Below are positions 10,668-21,826 of a DNA stretch of 64,000 nucleotides, in pieces. The stretch is taken from contig OY755241.1 in NCBI GenBank assembly GCA_963576725.1, positions 77,610,701-77,674,700 on the forward strand. The letters are read 5' to 3'. A program made the translations under genes and the position numbers. This stretch comes from Azorinus chamasolen (taxonomy: Eukaryota; Mollusca; Bivalvia; Cardiida; Solecurtidae). Numbering within the stretch: position 1 is the first letter of the stretch; the number at the start of each line of letters is the position of its first letter. The notes beneath the pieces are model-generated. The model was not told where the DNA came from and did not search any database. It saw only the letters and a list, made by a program, of their open reading frames with translations.

Positions 10668-10896
10668 CTACTCATGAAGTAAAGGTTTAATGACATCATG
10701 AATATTTATTAGCTGATTTTATGTCATATGTGCACAGGTATTTTTGCTACTGATAGAAACTGTAAAGTCAGATCTGTTACAATTTCATAAACAAATAGAG
10801 CAGACCCTGATAAGATGACTCCTGCAGGAGCTGTCTGATCTGGGTCTACTCTGTTTGCAAAGGCATGAAATACCGTCGGTATTAAGGAAAGGTTAA
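10668..10896. repeat. MITE family C, reverse orientation
   Basis: GTAAAGGTTTAATGACATC left end and GGAAAGGTTAA right end. The hairpin at about 10794-10862 has apex CTCCTGCAGGAG. It ends about 165 bp upstream of the exon at 11061. Confidence 0.75.
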
Positions 10897-11060
10897 ACGG
10901 TAATTTTATTATATTTTGAACTCCCACCAGAATTCATCGCCCTTCAGAATTTATTATAACCCTGGGAAACAAATGAGCACTACTGTTTGTTTTAGAAACT
11001 CTTGTTCATGTATCAGTCATGGTAAACTATTTGAGATCTGTCATATGTGTCTATTTGCAG

Positions 11061-11215
11061 TGCTGAAGTATGTTGTATCGCTGCAACTTTGAGCAGTGAA
11101 CAAGGATGGGAGTGACAGTGAAATCTATCTGCAAATGTATGGTGACCATGGCAACAGTGGACGACACCTTCTCAAACACTCCCTGTCAAATTCTGAGAAA
11201 TTTCGTCAGAACCAG
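11061..11215 (+). CDS. PLAT-domain (LOXHD1-like) protein, internal exon with in-frame TGA: first half of next PLAT domain
   Basis: Acceptor CTATTTGCAG, donor GTATTA. From 11061 the frame joined to the preceding exon reads V-LKYVVSLQL, then TGA (11090-11092), then AVNKDGSDSEIYLQMYGDHG and HLLKHSLSNSEKFRQNQ. The latter is the hallmark first half of a PLAT repeat (G-T-D-A/S-x-I-x-x-x-x-Y-G-x-x-G-x-S-G). The TGA falls where PLAT repeats normally read T-G in Y-x-V-x-x-x-T-G. A second acceptor, TTTGAGCAG (exon start 11097), is exactly 36 nt downstream, is in the same phase, and skips the stop while removing the first beta strand. The exon leaves in phase 0, like the usual junction to V-D-x-F exons. 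No such next exon was found downstream, so the gene may be broken here, run on beyond recognition, or contain an assembly error. Confidence 0.65.
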
Positions 11216-11309
11216 GTATTATTTAATGTTAGCATGTTATACATAGATATAGACTTATTGCATACAGTTAACAGATTGTAACCATTTGAATGCAGAAATT
11301 GAGTTCATT

Positions 11310-11386
11310 GACATTTGCAAACAGTGTAGACCCAGACCAGAGGGTTCCTAGGGGAGCCCTCTAGTCAGGGTCTGCACTGTTTGTCA
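11310..11386. repeat. Family-C-like hairpin with diverged arms
   Basis: GCAAACAGTGTAGACCCAGA ... GGGTCTGCACTGTTTGTC forms the hairpin. The apex region GAGGGTTCCTAGGGGAGCCCTC is a variant of the shared apex. No clear TTAA ends are seen. Confidence 0.6.
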
Positions 11387-11499
11387 TTCAAAACCTCTTG
11401 CAAATCAGATCCTTCAATTGGAATGGACTCTATCTTTAAACAATGCTGAACCTTCCACTTTGAATAATCAGCATTGAAACGGAATACCTTAGATGATGC

Positions 11500-12113
11500 T
11501 ACATACCATCAAAGGCTAAGCCTTACAGTTTCAGAGAAGAAGATTTTTAAAGATTTTCCTATGAAAAACTGATAAGCACTTGGGGTGTGGCCAGTTTTGG
11601 TTCTGGGGTCATTATTTGAACAATATTTGTAGAGGGTCACTAGATCATACTACATACCAAATATAAAATCTCTAGGCCTTACAGGTTTTGGAGAGGAAGA
11701 TTTTTAAAGATTTTCCTATGAAAAACTGATAAGCCCCGGGGTGGAAAAACTGATAAGCCCCGGGGTGGGTCATTTTTTGGCCCTGGGGTAATTATTTGAA
11801 CAATCTTTGTAGAGGACCATTAGATAATACTACATACCAAATATTAAAGGTCTAGGCCTTATAGTTTCAGAGGAGAAGATTTTTAAAGATTTTCCTATGA
11901 AATACTGATAAGCCCCCGGCCGGGCCATTTTTGGTTTGGGGTCTTGATTTGAACAATATTTCGTTCCCCCTAGCCACTGATGCTTCTGACAAAGTTTGGT
12001 TAAAGTCCGGTCAGCGGTTTCAGAGGAGATGTCATTTGAAAATATGGACAGACGACGGACACATCGCGGTCACAATAGCTCATCCTGAGCCTTTGGCTCA
12101 GGTGAGCTAAAAG
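11500..12113 (+). repeat. Dispersed repeat ending in hairpin plus GTGAGCTAAAA
   Basis: Internal ~150-bp units contain GATTTTTAAAGATTTTCCTA followed by CTGATAAGC, repeated at about 11530, 11695 and 11875. The right end is a perfect hairpin CTGAGCCTTTGGCTCAG followed by GTGAGCTAAAA. The same terminus appears at 20258 and 27746, so this is one mobile family. The class is not certain. Confidence 0.6.
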
Positions 12114-12291
12114 CACAATAGGCAAACAGAACAAACTCTGATAAGAGAGCTCCTTCTGTCTTGAATTAGTCAGCATAGTTTGCAAAAGCCATTTAACGGG
12201 CGTCGGGGAAAGGCCATATAGTGATTTTTTGTGATGATTATTACCAACTATAGCATCCATATTTCTTCAATGCTCAATCCTATTGCAAATA

Positions 12292-12483
12292 CAGTAAAAA
12301 CCCTCTAATGCGACCACCCTAAAGAGATTCTGGGTGGTAAAGGCAGGTGGTAGCTTAATGCAGGACAAAAGTAAGCTCCTAGAGGGAGCTTTCTGCATTA
12401 ATTTTGTCCCGCATTAAGCAACAACCTGCTTATAAAGACAGCTATGTTTATTCATTAAGTGGTCGCATTAGAGAGGTTCTACT
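12292..12483. repeat. MITE family D copy
   Basis: CAGTAAAAACCCTCTAATGC left end and GCATTAGAGAGGTTCTACTT right end. The arms carry AGGCAGGTGGTAGCTTAATG, and the apex is AGCTCCTAGAGGGAGCT. Confidence 0.75.
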
Positions 12484-12489
12484 TTATAT

Positions 12490-13520
12490 CCATTCTCAAA
12501 CTAATGGGAATGCATTTGATGAGATATTAGAGGTAGTAATTTTGGTGCAAATGATTTTTTTATCTGTATAGAGGATTATTTTAGCAAAGTAGGGAATGCA
12601 TGTTTGATTGTATTTTGAGTAAACGGTTCCTTTTATCATTTAAGTAATGGAGCAGATTTGCCTAGACCCTGGTGCCTAGGTGCTTGCAGTTGGGCAGACA
12701 TACTTCAAAGATGTGATGAGGTGACATGCCCAGAGGATGGAAGACTACTAATATTACTAAACAGTGCCACTCTTTGCGTGTTATACCAAGCTGCTGTGTA
12801 TGGCGAATTTGATATTGTATTCCTCCAGTTTCTGGCACATGTGGGTTTTACCCCTGGACATTTTGTGTAAATTTATTGAAACAAATGTTTTTGACCCTGA
12901 CATCCATTAACATGTGGTATCTTGTTTTTGTCTGGAGTAAATACATGTATGCCTGCTAAATGAAACACACTGAAAGCAGTCTGTCTGCAGTGCTGTCCTA
13001 CAAATACTTTCTTAGGATACCAAACAATATGTATTACAGATATTTGCTAAAAATAGTATTCACTTCAACCATTTTTGTTTGCTGTAATGCCTTACCTTGT
13101 ATATATATGCTTTTTTAAATGCAGTAGACCTGGATCAGAATGATTCTTGGCAGAACAGTCTAATCAGGGTCCCAAAGTTTGGTTAAGGACTTTACAGACA
13201 TGGGTCCCTATTCATTAAGATTCACAACTGAAATTAACTTTAGAGTAAGTAGAGGACGAAACATTAATTTAGATTAGTCTCCAATAGAGTCATGTTTATA
13301 GTTTATAGAAAGGTTTTGTTTGTCAATGAGTATTTAAACACTCAGATCGACTTTATTGCTAAAATTTGGAAAAAACCTAGATTTCTCCTATTAAGAAACC
13401 ACATGAATACGTCCCCAGCTTTGACCATTTTATAGATTAATTTCTAGTTTCTACCATGGCCAAAAACATTTCCAAGTACATTTTCTATTACATAGATTAG
13501 ATCAGTGAATATTCATTGTA
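12490..13520. other. Non-repetitive AT-rich stretch, no gene recognised
   Basis: Includes a 70-codon open frame (12658-12870) without motif, splice context or family resemblance, and a weak C-type hairpin remnant near 13123-13175 (GTAGACCTGGATCAGAATG ... AATCAGGGTCCC). Confidence 0.4.
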
Positions 13521-13521
13521 C

Positions 13522-13705
13522 AGTAAAAAACCCTCTAAAACCTAAAAGAGGTATAACTCGGGGGGGGGGGGGGGGGGTTAGAGGCAGGTGGAAGCTTAAT
13601 GCAGGACAGAAGTAATGCAGAAAGCTCCTAAAGGAACCACCTGCTTATAACGACACCCATGTGACGTGTATTCATTAAGTGGTCGCATTAGAGGGGTTCT
13701 ATTGT
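13522..13705. repeat. MITE family D copy with poly-G tract
   Basis: Left end CAGTAAAAAACCCTCTAAAA, right end GCATTAGAGGGGTTCTATTG. A run of about 18 G begins near 13560 inside the left arm. Partial apex GCTCCTAAAGGAAC. Confidence 0.7.
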
Positions 13706-13955
13706 ATTATGAAATACTGAATAAATTTCTATTTGAGACAGGGCCACAGCTTGCAAAACAGCATTTTCTGTGTTAGGTTTTAAAACTGTTTCGTGAAGAA
13801 ATAATTCAATCATTTCCAAGAGTTTATTGCTACTTTCCAGTAGTTTGCAGTTTGTTCTTTCTCTCTTTTGTAGAGGAATACTGTTGCAGCTGCCACCTGA
13901 ATAGGCTATTTGAAGCTTATGCATGATGAAAGCAATACAGAGCAGTCAAGCATTA

Positions 13956-14207
13956 TTAACCCTTTCCTTTATTTGGACGTCTTTGCAAATTCATCAATTA
14001 GGAAACAGACTAGAACCAGATCAGATAGCTCCTGTAGGAGCCGTCTAATCAGGGTCTGCTCATTTTACTTATTGTATATAAATATCAGACAAGAGTTTCT
14101 GTCTGAGAAAACATGTAATATGTGCATAATATGCCATTATGAAAATTAATATAAATAATATTAATGTCAGTATTTTTTTCATGAATATTAAACAGGGAAA
14201 TGGTTAA
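13956..14207. repeat. MITE family C copy
   Basis: TTAACCCTTTCCTTTATTTG to GGGAAATGGTTAA. The hairpin at about 14005-14062 has apex GCTCCTGTAGGAGC. Its right TTAA directly borders the next C element. Confidence 0.8.
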
Positions 14208-14456
14208 CTATCTGTTAGCTGCTTTTCCTTCATATAAACACCTTTCACACATTTTGCAGAGTAAACCCAGATCAGACAGTTCCTATAGAAGCTGTCTGAT
14301 CAGGGTCTGCTATGTTTTCTTATCATGTGATATAGATCTGATTCTTCAATTTCTGTCCGGGTCAAACTGTCCAGTGTTCATATGCCAGTGTAACAATAAT
14401 CTAATATTCATGATGTCATTATTTCTTACATTAATATTCAATGGAGAAAAGGGTAA
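14207..14456. repeat. MITE family C copy, adjacent
   Basis: The hairpin at about 14262-14316 has apex TTCCTATAGAAGC. The body contains TATTCATGATGTCATTATTT and the right end AGAAAAGGGTAAA. The left end near 14207-14230 is degraded. Confidence 0.65.
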
Positions 14457-14569
14457 ACATCCTAAAAACTGTATTCTATGGTAGCTATATCATATTCTTA
14501 ATGCACAGAATAACAGGTCATCACTATATCATCACTATATAGTATTTTTATTTTTTTAACCTTACACAG

Positions 14570-14772
14570 TAGAACCTGTCTCAAGCAGCCACTCATTTAT
14601 TGAACACTGGAGTGTTAAAAAGCAGATTGTTTCTTAATGCAGGGCAAACGTGATGCAGAAAGACCCTATAGGAGCTTTTTGCATTACTTTTGACCTGCAT
14701 AAAGCTACCACCTGCCTTACATACCCATAATTAGACCTCTTTTTGATGACCCCTCAAGACAGGTTATACTGT
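14570..14772. repeat. MITE family D copy
   Basis: CAGTAGAACCTGTCTCAAGC left end and GACAGGTTATACTG right end. Arms contain CTTAATGCAGGGC and GATGCAGAAAG, with a partial apex CCCTATAGGAGC. The flank CTGTCTCAAGC recurs after the large satellite at about 51874. Confidence 0.75.
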
Positions 14773-14952
14773 ATTGAAAGAAATCGAATGGTGCCTTAGG
14801 ATTTCTATCTTCAAGCTTTTGTCTAGTTTTGATGCACATGAACTTTATTGGTGAAACAGTTTTTTTTTCTATTTCCAAAGGTAAAGATTGAAACCCCGTG
14901 GCATGCTCTGGCTAAAATTCAATAATGACCTGAATGACTTCTATAATATATT

Positions 14953-15186
14953 TTAGCCCTTTACTCCATCAATGCACTTTTCTACGCCTTTGCAACATAG
15001 TAGACCCAGATCAGATGGCCCAGTAGTCTCATCAGGGTCTGCTCTGTTTGCTTATGATATGATATAGATATGATTTCACAGTTTTCTCAAAATTCTTGTC
15101 TCAATGTGCTATCAAAACAAATTAATCTAATTAATATTCATGACGTCATAATTTTTTACTGGAATATTCATGGAAGAAAGGGTTAA
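14953..15186. repeat. MITE family C copy
   Basis: TTAGCCCTTTACTCCATC to GGAAGAAAGGGTTAA. The hairpin has lost its apex (CAGATGGCCCAGTAGTCTC). Confidence 0.75.
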
Positions 15187-15310
15187 TGAAATCAATACAG
15201 TGTACTTCCAGATCACATGTCAGTTGTTGATATGTCTACTAAGCTTGGTTTACAAGACCCAAATTTACCTAAATGTTGCATTATTAGCTAAAACTTTACT
15301 ATTATTTGCA

Positions 15311-15560
15311 ATAACCCTTTCCCTCATATAAACATGTTGTCAAGCATCTGTAAACTGAGTAGACCCAGATCAGACGGCTCCTAGAGGAGCCGTCTGATCA
15401 TGGCATTCTCTGTTTGCTAATGGAATTTGATAGATCTGTTTAATTATTTTCTAAAATAGCTACAAAGTTCCACGTTCCATATTTCATTATAACTATTTTG
15501 TCCATGAATTTTCGATAGGTAATAAAATTTGAAATAAACATAGAACAGGGAAAGGGATAA
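15311..15560. repeat. MITE family C copy with full hairpin
   Basis: ATAACCCTTTCCCTCATATA to CAGGGAAAGGGATAA. The hairpin at about 15349-15414 has apex GCTCCTAGAGGAGC and arms ACCCAGATCAGACG / CGTCTGATCATGG. Confidence 0.85.
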
Positions 15561-15948
15561 TTGATAATAATGGTATTTTATGTAGGAATATATGTGTAAA
15601 TGCAAATTCTGCTTTATTGGATAATTAAAATCTAGAAAAGTATCTATTTTTACTGATCTATCATAACTGATACTGCAGTCTTTGATTTGGATATAAAGTC
15701 AAAATATTATTTTCACTATTATTTACACCAAGTCTTTTAACGGTTTCTGTCTCCTCTGTTTGGAAGCGAGCCGATTCCTTCTTATATCTAATCAAAGTAC
15801 CTACAGTACTGGAGGCTTCGGTCATGAATAATATCTTTTAAAGCAGGACCATGGGGTAATGAGATTTAATTCATTTTTCCCATGCTTTTGAAAGTTAGCT
15901 ATTAGGATACTTTCAAGAGTTTAGTCCAAAATCCACCTGATGTTGACC

Positions 15949-16198
15949 TTAACCCTTTCCCTGTTGTATGTTTATTTCAACTTTCAATACCTACTGAATA
16001 TTCATGGACAAAATAGTTATATTGAAATATAGAAGGTAAAACATTGTAACCATTTTAGAAGGTAAAGAATCAGATCTCTCTAATTCCATTAGCAAACAGA
16101 GCAGACCCTGATCAGACAGCTCCTCTAGGAGCCGTCTGATCTGGGTCTACTCTGTTTGCAAATGCGTGAAAACACGTTTGTATGAGGGAAAGGGTTCA
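15949..16198. repeat. MITE family C copy, reverse orientation
   Basis: TTAACCCTTTCCCTGTTG to GAGGGAAAGGGTTCA. The hairpin at about 16093-16160 has apex GCTCCTCTAGGAGC. Confidence 0.85.
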
Positions 16199-16199
16199 T

Positions 16200-16920
16200 G
16201 GAAGAGTAAATTAACATGAGATGATGCAGTATATATCCATAATCGCCAGTACATTGTACACAATAAAAAGCGCAGGAGACAAGATATTATCACTGTTTTT
16301 ATTCCATGTGTCTTAGCCCGACACATTTTAGCATTTCGCAAGATGTCTCGGCAGAAAGCCAACCACTTTTTATCCTCGTATAAATAATTCATAGACACCA
16401 CCGAAGATATATACAGAAACCAAGCTAAGTGTGAAATTATAATTGAGGTCAGCAACGTCATGTGAATTTTGCAGGACAATAGTAATTACACTATAAATAA
16501 TTAAGCTGTATAGACTTTTTCTAGTAAAACACTTTAGCAAAAGTGAATTTGACCTCGAGAGAAATGTCAATTGGCTACTTAGTCTTCTGAAATGAAGATT
16601 TATAGCTTGTTAAAATTCAGCAAATTTAGCATCAGGTTAGGAGAAATTTGACTGATATGCCAATGGATGGTGTGAGTTTTGTAAATAATATCTACTGTTG
16701 ATATGGTCCTGTAAACGTTTGCCTTTTACTCCATAGACACTCATTTTAACGCATTTAATTCATTTCTCCACTCAAGAAAATAGTTTAACTCTATACTCCG
16801 ACTATACAGTCATACAATGTGCCAAAAAGAAATATTTCCTATATCCTAGCAGATAGTAGCTAAGGAGCATTCTGTTTCGGATTGTTTTCAGCAACCATCT
16901 GTCATCAGTACTGAAATCAA
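16200..16920. other. Unassigned non-repetitive sequence
   Basis: Two overlapping minus-strand open frames (16147-16570) are hydrophobic but lack splice-site context and family resemblance, and one overlaps the preceding MITE. No gene is called. Confidence 0.4.
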
Positions 16921-16928
16921 GCTATGGA

Positions 16929-17142
16929 TTAATCCATTTCCTCCTACAACTTGTTTTTAGATCCTTCGTCTTTTAATAAATTTACTGAAAAGAAGCATTT
17001 ACTAGAGAAAAGGAAACTTTAGAATTGTATTGTTTTGAAACCATTGTGATAAATAGAGCACTTGCTCCTATGGCGCAAATGCTCTATTTATCACAATAAT
17101 TTCAGAAAGTGACCTTAACAGAGGCGTCAATATCGGGGAAAT
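16929..17142. repeat. MITE family B copy, eroded ends
   Basis: The hairpin at about 17035-17103 has apex GCTCCTATGGCGC. The body carries CATTTACTAGAGAAAAGGAA. Ends are weak (TTAATCCATTTCCTCC ... ATCGGGGAAATTG). Confidence 0.7.
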
Positions 17143-17585
17143 TGTTTTGTAGTCTATTTGAAAGGCTCAGCAAGAAAAGATACTGTGAACATCAGTTTGT
17201 ATATTTATTAATTTAACATCAACAGTGCAATGCATTGGAGGAGTTGTACACGTGTCAGATATGAACTTTCTCCTCATAGAACACCATTTCATATTTTGCA
17301 ACAAGGGCTCAACAGTCCAAGAAGCACCAGATGACAAAATAATGTTTTGCTAGTGACACATTAATTATAATAGGTGGTTGTTCATGAGGGGAAGAGTTTA
17401 TGTATGAACAATTTCCACAACGCATATTTATACTACCATACATATTTATACAATGTTCACCCTCTCTGAGTATATTAACTGAGTTGGATCAAATACTGAC
17501 TTTGGTTTTTCGAATAATGTTATTGCCACAATGAGAAGATTCTGAATGATATATTTTTAAACATAACAGAGTAAAGGAAGCAAAT

Positions 17586-17672
17586 GCATGTTTGCATGAT
17601 ACGCTTTGTTTGCATGATACGCTTTGTTTGCATGATACACTTTGTTTGCATGATACGCTTTGTTTGCAAAAT
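17586..17672 (+). repeat. 18-bp tandem repeat
   Basis: Four to five copies of GTTTGCATGATACGCTTT, one with ACACT. Each unit contains TTTGCAT, similar to an octamer-type site. Function unknown. Confidence 0.85.
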
Positions 17673-18044
17673 CACTAAATAGGGAAAGTGAAACTGAGCA
17701 AATGTCTAACCAGAATACACTGTCTGCTTATAGAAAAACAAGAGAGTGGCAGTAATAAATAGTTGGGTTTTTTTTTTTTGTAAGGTAACGGAATCAATTT
17801 TTTCAAACAAGTATTCATGAAGGGTGGAGTCTTGTATACAAATCAATTGAAGAAAACATGAGATATGATATAACAAGTTGAAATCTAATCTATAAAATTT
17901 GAAGTATTGAACAAAAAAAGTATTAATGTCATGATTTTCATCAGTGAAACGAGATGCCATATGGTGTACTAAAAGGCTTCAAAAGCAACAATAAACAACA
18001 TGTAGAATGACTATAGCATATGTTGTGTTCTATTATGACTAGAT

Positions 18045-18425
18045 GACAAACCATGACATGGTTTATTATACAGAATACGCCTTCAAAGGCAAGGTAAATG
18101 AGCAATCACCATACAGCATAACAATTGTATATGTGTAGTGAAGCAAACAATGAGAAACACTGCAGACATATACACACTTGTTCTTTGGTAATGCAGGGCA
18201 TTTCTCATTTGTTTAAAGAATTAATGAAATTCTTACACTATATGTAGTAAAGAAAACAAGGAAATCACATTGTATCACTTATTTGAAACCTGAATGACGT
18301 CCATTCTCATATAAACGCAACAATTGTATATGCGTTGTGTAGCAATCAATGTGAAACACTGAAGCCAAATGCACTTGTTGAAACATATATGAATGGTCAG
18401 CATTTCGGTAACAATTCAACAACAA
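18045..18425. repeat. Dispersed repeat R480, copy 1
   Basis: Shares long stretches with 18720-19190 and 28080-28600, for example CAAAGGCAAGGTAAATGAGC, CATAACAATTGTATATGTG and TTCTTTGGTAATGCAGGGCA. Open frames across it on the minus strand are repeat sequence. Confidence 0.75.
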
Positions 18426-18509
18426 GAAAAAATTCTGACCTCAATTAAAGCACTACATAAATGCAAAATCTAACCTATTTGTGCCCATGATCCCATATAA
18501 TGGACATAG

Positions 18510-18580
18510 GCAAACAGTGTAGATTCTGATCAGACCTCGCATAATGCCGCGTCTGATCAGAGTCTATACTATTCGCTGAT
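18510..18580. repeat. Family-C-like hairpin with CGCATAATGCCGCG apex
   Basis: GCAAACAGTGTAGATTCTGA...GATCAGAGTCTATACT forms the stem. The apex here is GC-rich, not GCTCC. A related hairpin with GCCGCATAATGCGAC lies near 28630-28700. Confidence 0.65.
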
Positions 18581-18719
18581 AGGAATTACAATATGAAACA
18601 AAGCAAAGATTAAACTAGACACCTCTTAGATAAAAAATGGACGAATATATCAGCACCGAAGAACCCGCTGGGCGCAAATTGGTTAAGTATTGAACATGTA
18701 TAAATGACATGAAAAGCAA

Positions 18720-19190
18720 CAATGAACATGTATATGACTGGAACAAATTGTGTGTTGTCATGACTGGATGAGTAAACATTGTTGTTTATGGCAATGACAT
18801 ACGGAAGAATGAGGTGCACTGACATTGCAAGAACACAATGGCATGGTTTAATACACAAAAAACCCTGCAAAGGCAAGGTAAATGAGCAATTACCAGACAT
18901 CATAACAATTGTGAAGCAAACAATGAGAAACACTGCAGACATATACACTTGTTCTTTGGTAATGCAGGGCATTCCTCATTAGTTTAAATAATTAATGGAA
19001 CTCTTACACTATATGTAGTAAGGAAAACTAGGAAAGCACATTGTGAGTATCACTTATTTGAAACCTGAATGACGTCCATTCTCATACAAACGCAACAATT
19101 GTATATGTATAGTGTAGGATACAATGTTAAACACTGCAGCCATACGCACTTGTTGAAATATATATGAATGGTCAGCATTTCCATAACAAT
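18720..19190. repeat. Dispersed repeat R480, copy 2
   Basis: Second copy of the repeat described at 18045. Also contains TTGTTTATGGCAATGACATA, matching 28150-28170. Confidence 0.75.
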
Positions 19191-19223
19191 TCAACAACAA
19201 CTGGCCTCAATTGAAGCATTGCA

Positions 19224-19367
19224 AAAAATAGAGCATTTCTATTTATCACAATGGTTTCAAATCTACACAATTCTGAAATTTTCCTTTTCTCTTTTCTCTT
19301 TTCTCCTTATCAGTAGATTTATTCAAAGAGGAAGGATCTGAAAATAGCCTATGAGGGAATGGGTTAA
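19224..19367. repeat. MITE family B, left half and apex deleted
   Basis: Starts inside the right part of the hairpin (ATTTATCACAATGGTTTC) and ends ATGAGGGAATGGGTTAA. Confidence 0.7.
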
Positions 19368-19469
19368 AACAGTGTGAACAAACAGACACTAATTCTGAAG
19401 CAGGCAACTTTAGAGAGCTTTGACCAGGAACTTGACCTTTGATTACGTAAGACAGACTGAGTATCTGGG

Positions 19470-19795
19470 TTCCTTCTAGCTCAGGGGAACCTTTATTGCG
19501 TCGGCCTGCGGTACGGAAGGTCGGGGGTTCGATCCCCGGCAACGACAGACCAAAAACCGTTAAAAGTTGGTACTAGTAGCTCCCTTGTCTACGCTCGACA
19601 ATAAAGGTGTAGTTCTAGGACTGGTTGGCCCGGTGTCAGGATAATGTGACTGGGTGGCGTGCCTTTGCCATGTACCTGCGGCAGGAGTATTCCAGTGAGG
19701 CAGAGCTATAACTTGTCTCATGCGGGTGCCGTCTGCAAATAACTGAAATACTGTTGGTCGGACGTAAAACCCAACTCACTCACTCACTTTATAGT
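19470..19795 (+). mobile_element. tRNA-derived SINE
   Basis: The head has an A-box-like TAGCTCAGGGGAAC and a clear B-box GGTTCGATCCC, as in pol III tRNA promoters. The body contains GGTGTCAGGATAATGTGACT and a conserved-looking middle part. The tail ends CCAACTCACTCACTCAC. Molluscan SINEs with this layout are known; the exact family name is not assigned. The whole element appears intact. Confidence 0.75.
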
Positions 19796-19849
19796 GTAAA
19801 AGTCTATTTCAAAGTATAACCAACAGGGCAGGGCCAATTTTAACCTCAG

Positions 19850-20258
19850 AACTATGATATTTACCAATTTTAACAAGGTATACTAAGTAAATATATACAC
19901 CAAATATCTAAGCTCTGTGACATGTAGTATTTGACAAGAAGATTTTTAAAGTTTTCCCCATACCTAACCTAAGTGAACCCATCATTCTGCTACATGTACC
20001 GAAAACAACAGTCAGCTAGAGAAAACTGGCCACCCCTGGGACCGTGGCAGGGCCAATTTTGGCTCCAAGGACATAATTTATATAACTTTTGTAGAGGACC
20101 TATAGGTGATGCTATGTGCCAAAGATGAAAGCTGAGAACCCTGTAGATTCAGAGGAGAAGACTTTTAAAGGTTCAAATTGTTAACGACGCACACCACACG
20201 ACGCACAACAAACGCTGACAGACGACAGACATCAGCACTTTGTGCTCTGGTGAGCTAA
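19850..20258 (+). repeat. Dispersed repeat ending in hairpin plus GTGAGCTAAAA
   Basis: Related to 11500-12113 and 27165-27746: GACATGTAGTATTTGACAAG, GGGCCAATTTTGGC, CGACGCACACCACACGACGC, then GCACTTTGTGCTCTGGTGAG and CTAAAA. Confidence 0.6.
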
Positions 20259-20289
20259 AAATCTTAACAGGTAAGTGCAATTTAATAGA

Positions 20290-20572
20290 AATAATCCCTT
20301 GTGACTTGTGAGAGCCTCCATATAGCAAGATGTAAAACCTCTAAATAGCAAGCTGCAGAGCCTCCATGTAGCAACCGGTAGAACCTCTATATAGCAAGCT
20401 GTAGAACCTCTATATAGCAAGTTGTAGAGCAGATATACAGCAAGCTGTGTTAACTTCTATATAGTAAGCTGTAGAACCATTATATAGCAAGCTGTAGAAC
20501 ATCTATAAAGCAGGCTATAGAGCCTCTATACAGCAAGCTGTAGAACCTCCATATAGCAAGATGTAACAAGTT
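20290..20572 (+). repeat. 23-bp minisatellite
   Basis: About twelve imperfect copies of a unit near CTGTAGAACCTCTATATAGC plus AAG. Variation is mostly A/G and C/T changes. Confidence 0.85.
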
Positions 20573-20642
20573 GTCACCTTTCCTTCATATTTTTTGCTCA
20601 TTTCAAAGGTACGTAACTCCCATAATACATGCATGAACCCAG

Positions 20643-21292
20643 TTAAAGGGACACACCGGGAATTTTGTTCGTCTATCAATCATCAATAACATTTTTATCT
20701 AGCGTGATAACTCAATTCTGACTTCAGATCTGTACTCAGCATGCCGAAATACATTAAATATGTGAATTTGAACAAAATCTGAGAAACTAAATTAAAAAAC
20801 TTTTTTTTCGTCCATTAATCATCAATAACTTTTTTATCTGGTATGATAACTCAATTCTGACTTCAGGTCTGCACTCAGCATACCAAAATACATAACATAT
20901 GCGAATTTGAACAAAATCGGAGACCAAAAATATTTTTTCGGAAAAAAACGGTCGAACTAACCCCTTAGCGTTTTTTTTCGAAAAAAAACTTTTTGTCTCC
21001 GATTTTGTTCAAATTCATATATGTTATGTATTTTGGTATCCTGAGTGCAGATCTGAAGTCAGAATTGAGTTATCACGCCGGATAAAAAAGTTATTAATGA
21101 TTTTTGGACGATTTTTAAAAAATAATAATTGTCTCTGATTTTGTTCAAATTCACATATAGTATGTATTTCGGTATGCTGAGTGCAGATCTGAAGTCAGAA
21201 TTGAGTTATCACATCAGATAAAAAAAGTTATTGATGATTAATGGACGAAAATATTTTCCACTGAAAAATATGTTTTTCGGTGTGTCCCTTTA
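20643..21292. repeat. 650-bp foldback element with TTAA ends
   Basis: Both ends read TTAAAGGGACACACCG and its perfect complement CGGTGTGTCCCTTTAA. The arms contain CAATTCTGACTTCAG and ACAAAATC(T/G)GAGA in opposite orientation, each arm being itself a tandem duplicate. No coding potential. TTAA ends suggest a piggyBac-type or related non-autonomous element. Confidence 0.8.
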
Positions 21293-21608
21293 ACTGGACC
21301 TCAGCATACAGAGTGATTGGGCAAAGAATGAACGAAAATGACAATTTTTTTTATATAAAAAGAAGGTTTCTGAGCTCGTAGGGACACAAGCACACCGCAG
21401 AACCTTTGTGACACACATAATTAATGACGCAGATAATTAATGAATACCATGCGTTTCTGATTTTTTATAAATTAAATATATACAGCCATATGCGCTAGTA
21501 AAAGACGACAATACAAAGAATGTTTGAACACCCCTCATCATCCGGTACACATAGAAGGCTGAAAATTTGCACAAGCCTAGCATTATTTCTTACAGGAATA
21601 TTGAACAG

Positions 21609-21826
21609 TTAAAGGGTTTACTGAAACAATGGCATCGTGAATATTAGATTTATTGTTATAATAATACATAGATACAGGGATATTGGCCAAGGCAGGAAAT
21701 GTGGAAGCATATCTATACTATATCATAAGCAAACGGAGTAGACCCTGGCCATTTGGCTCCTACAGGATCTGCGTCTACTCTGTTTGCAAAGGCAGAGAAA
21801 GGCGTATTTATGAAGTGAAGAGTTAA
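21609..21826. repeat. MITE family C, reverse orientation
   Basis: Hairpin remnant GCAAACGGAGTAGACCCTGG ... GTCTACTCTGTTTGC with a damaged apex (GGCTCCTACAGG). The right end GTGAAGAGTTAA shares its TTAA with the following B element. Confidence 0.7.

Noticed and set aside
11090..11092. TGA read as selenocysteine
   Set aside because: The position is normally T-G in PLAT repeats, not Cys, and no SECIS element could be recognised. A mutation, error or alternative splice is simpler.
12658..12870. 70-codon open frame
   Set aside because: No motif, no clear splice borders and no support from neighbours, although the DNA is not obviously repetitive.
16147..16570. Hydrophobic minus-strand frames of 110 and 66 codons
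   Set aside because: They overlap a MITE and each other, with no family resemblance.
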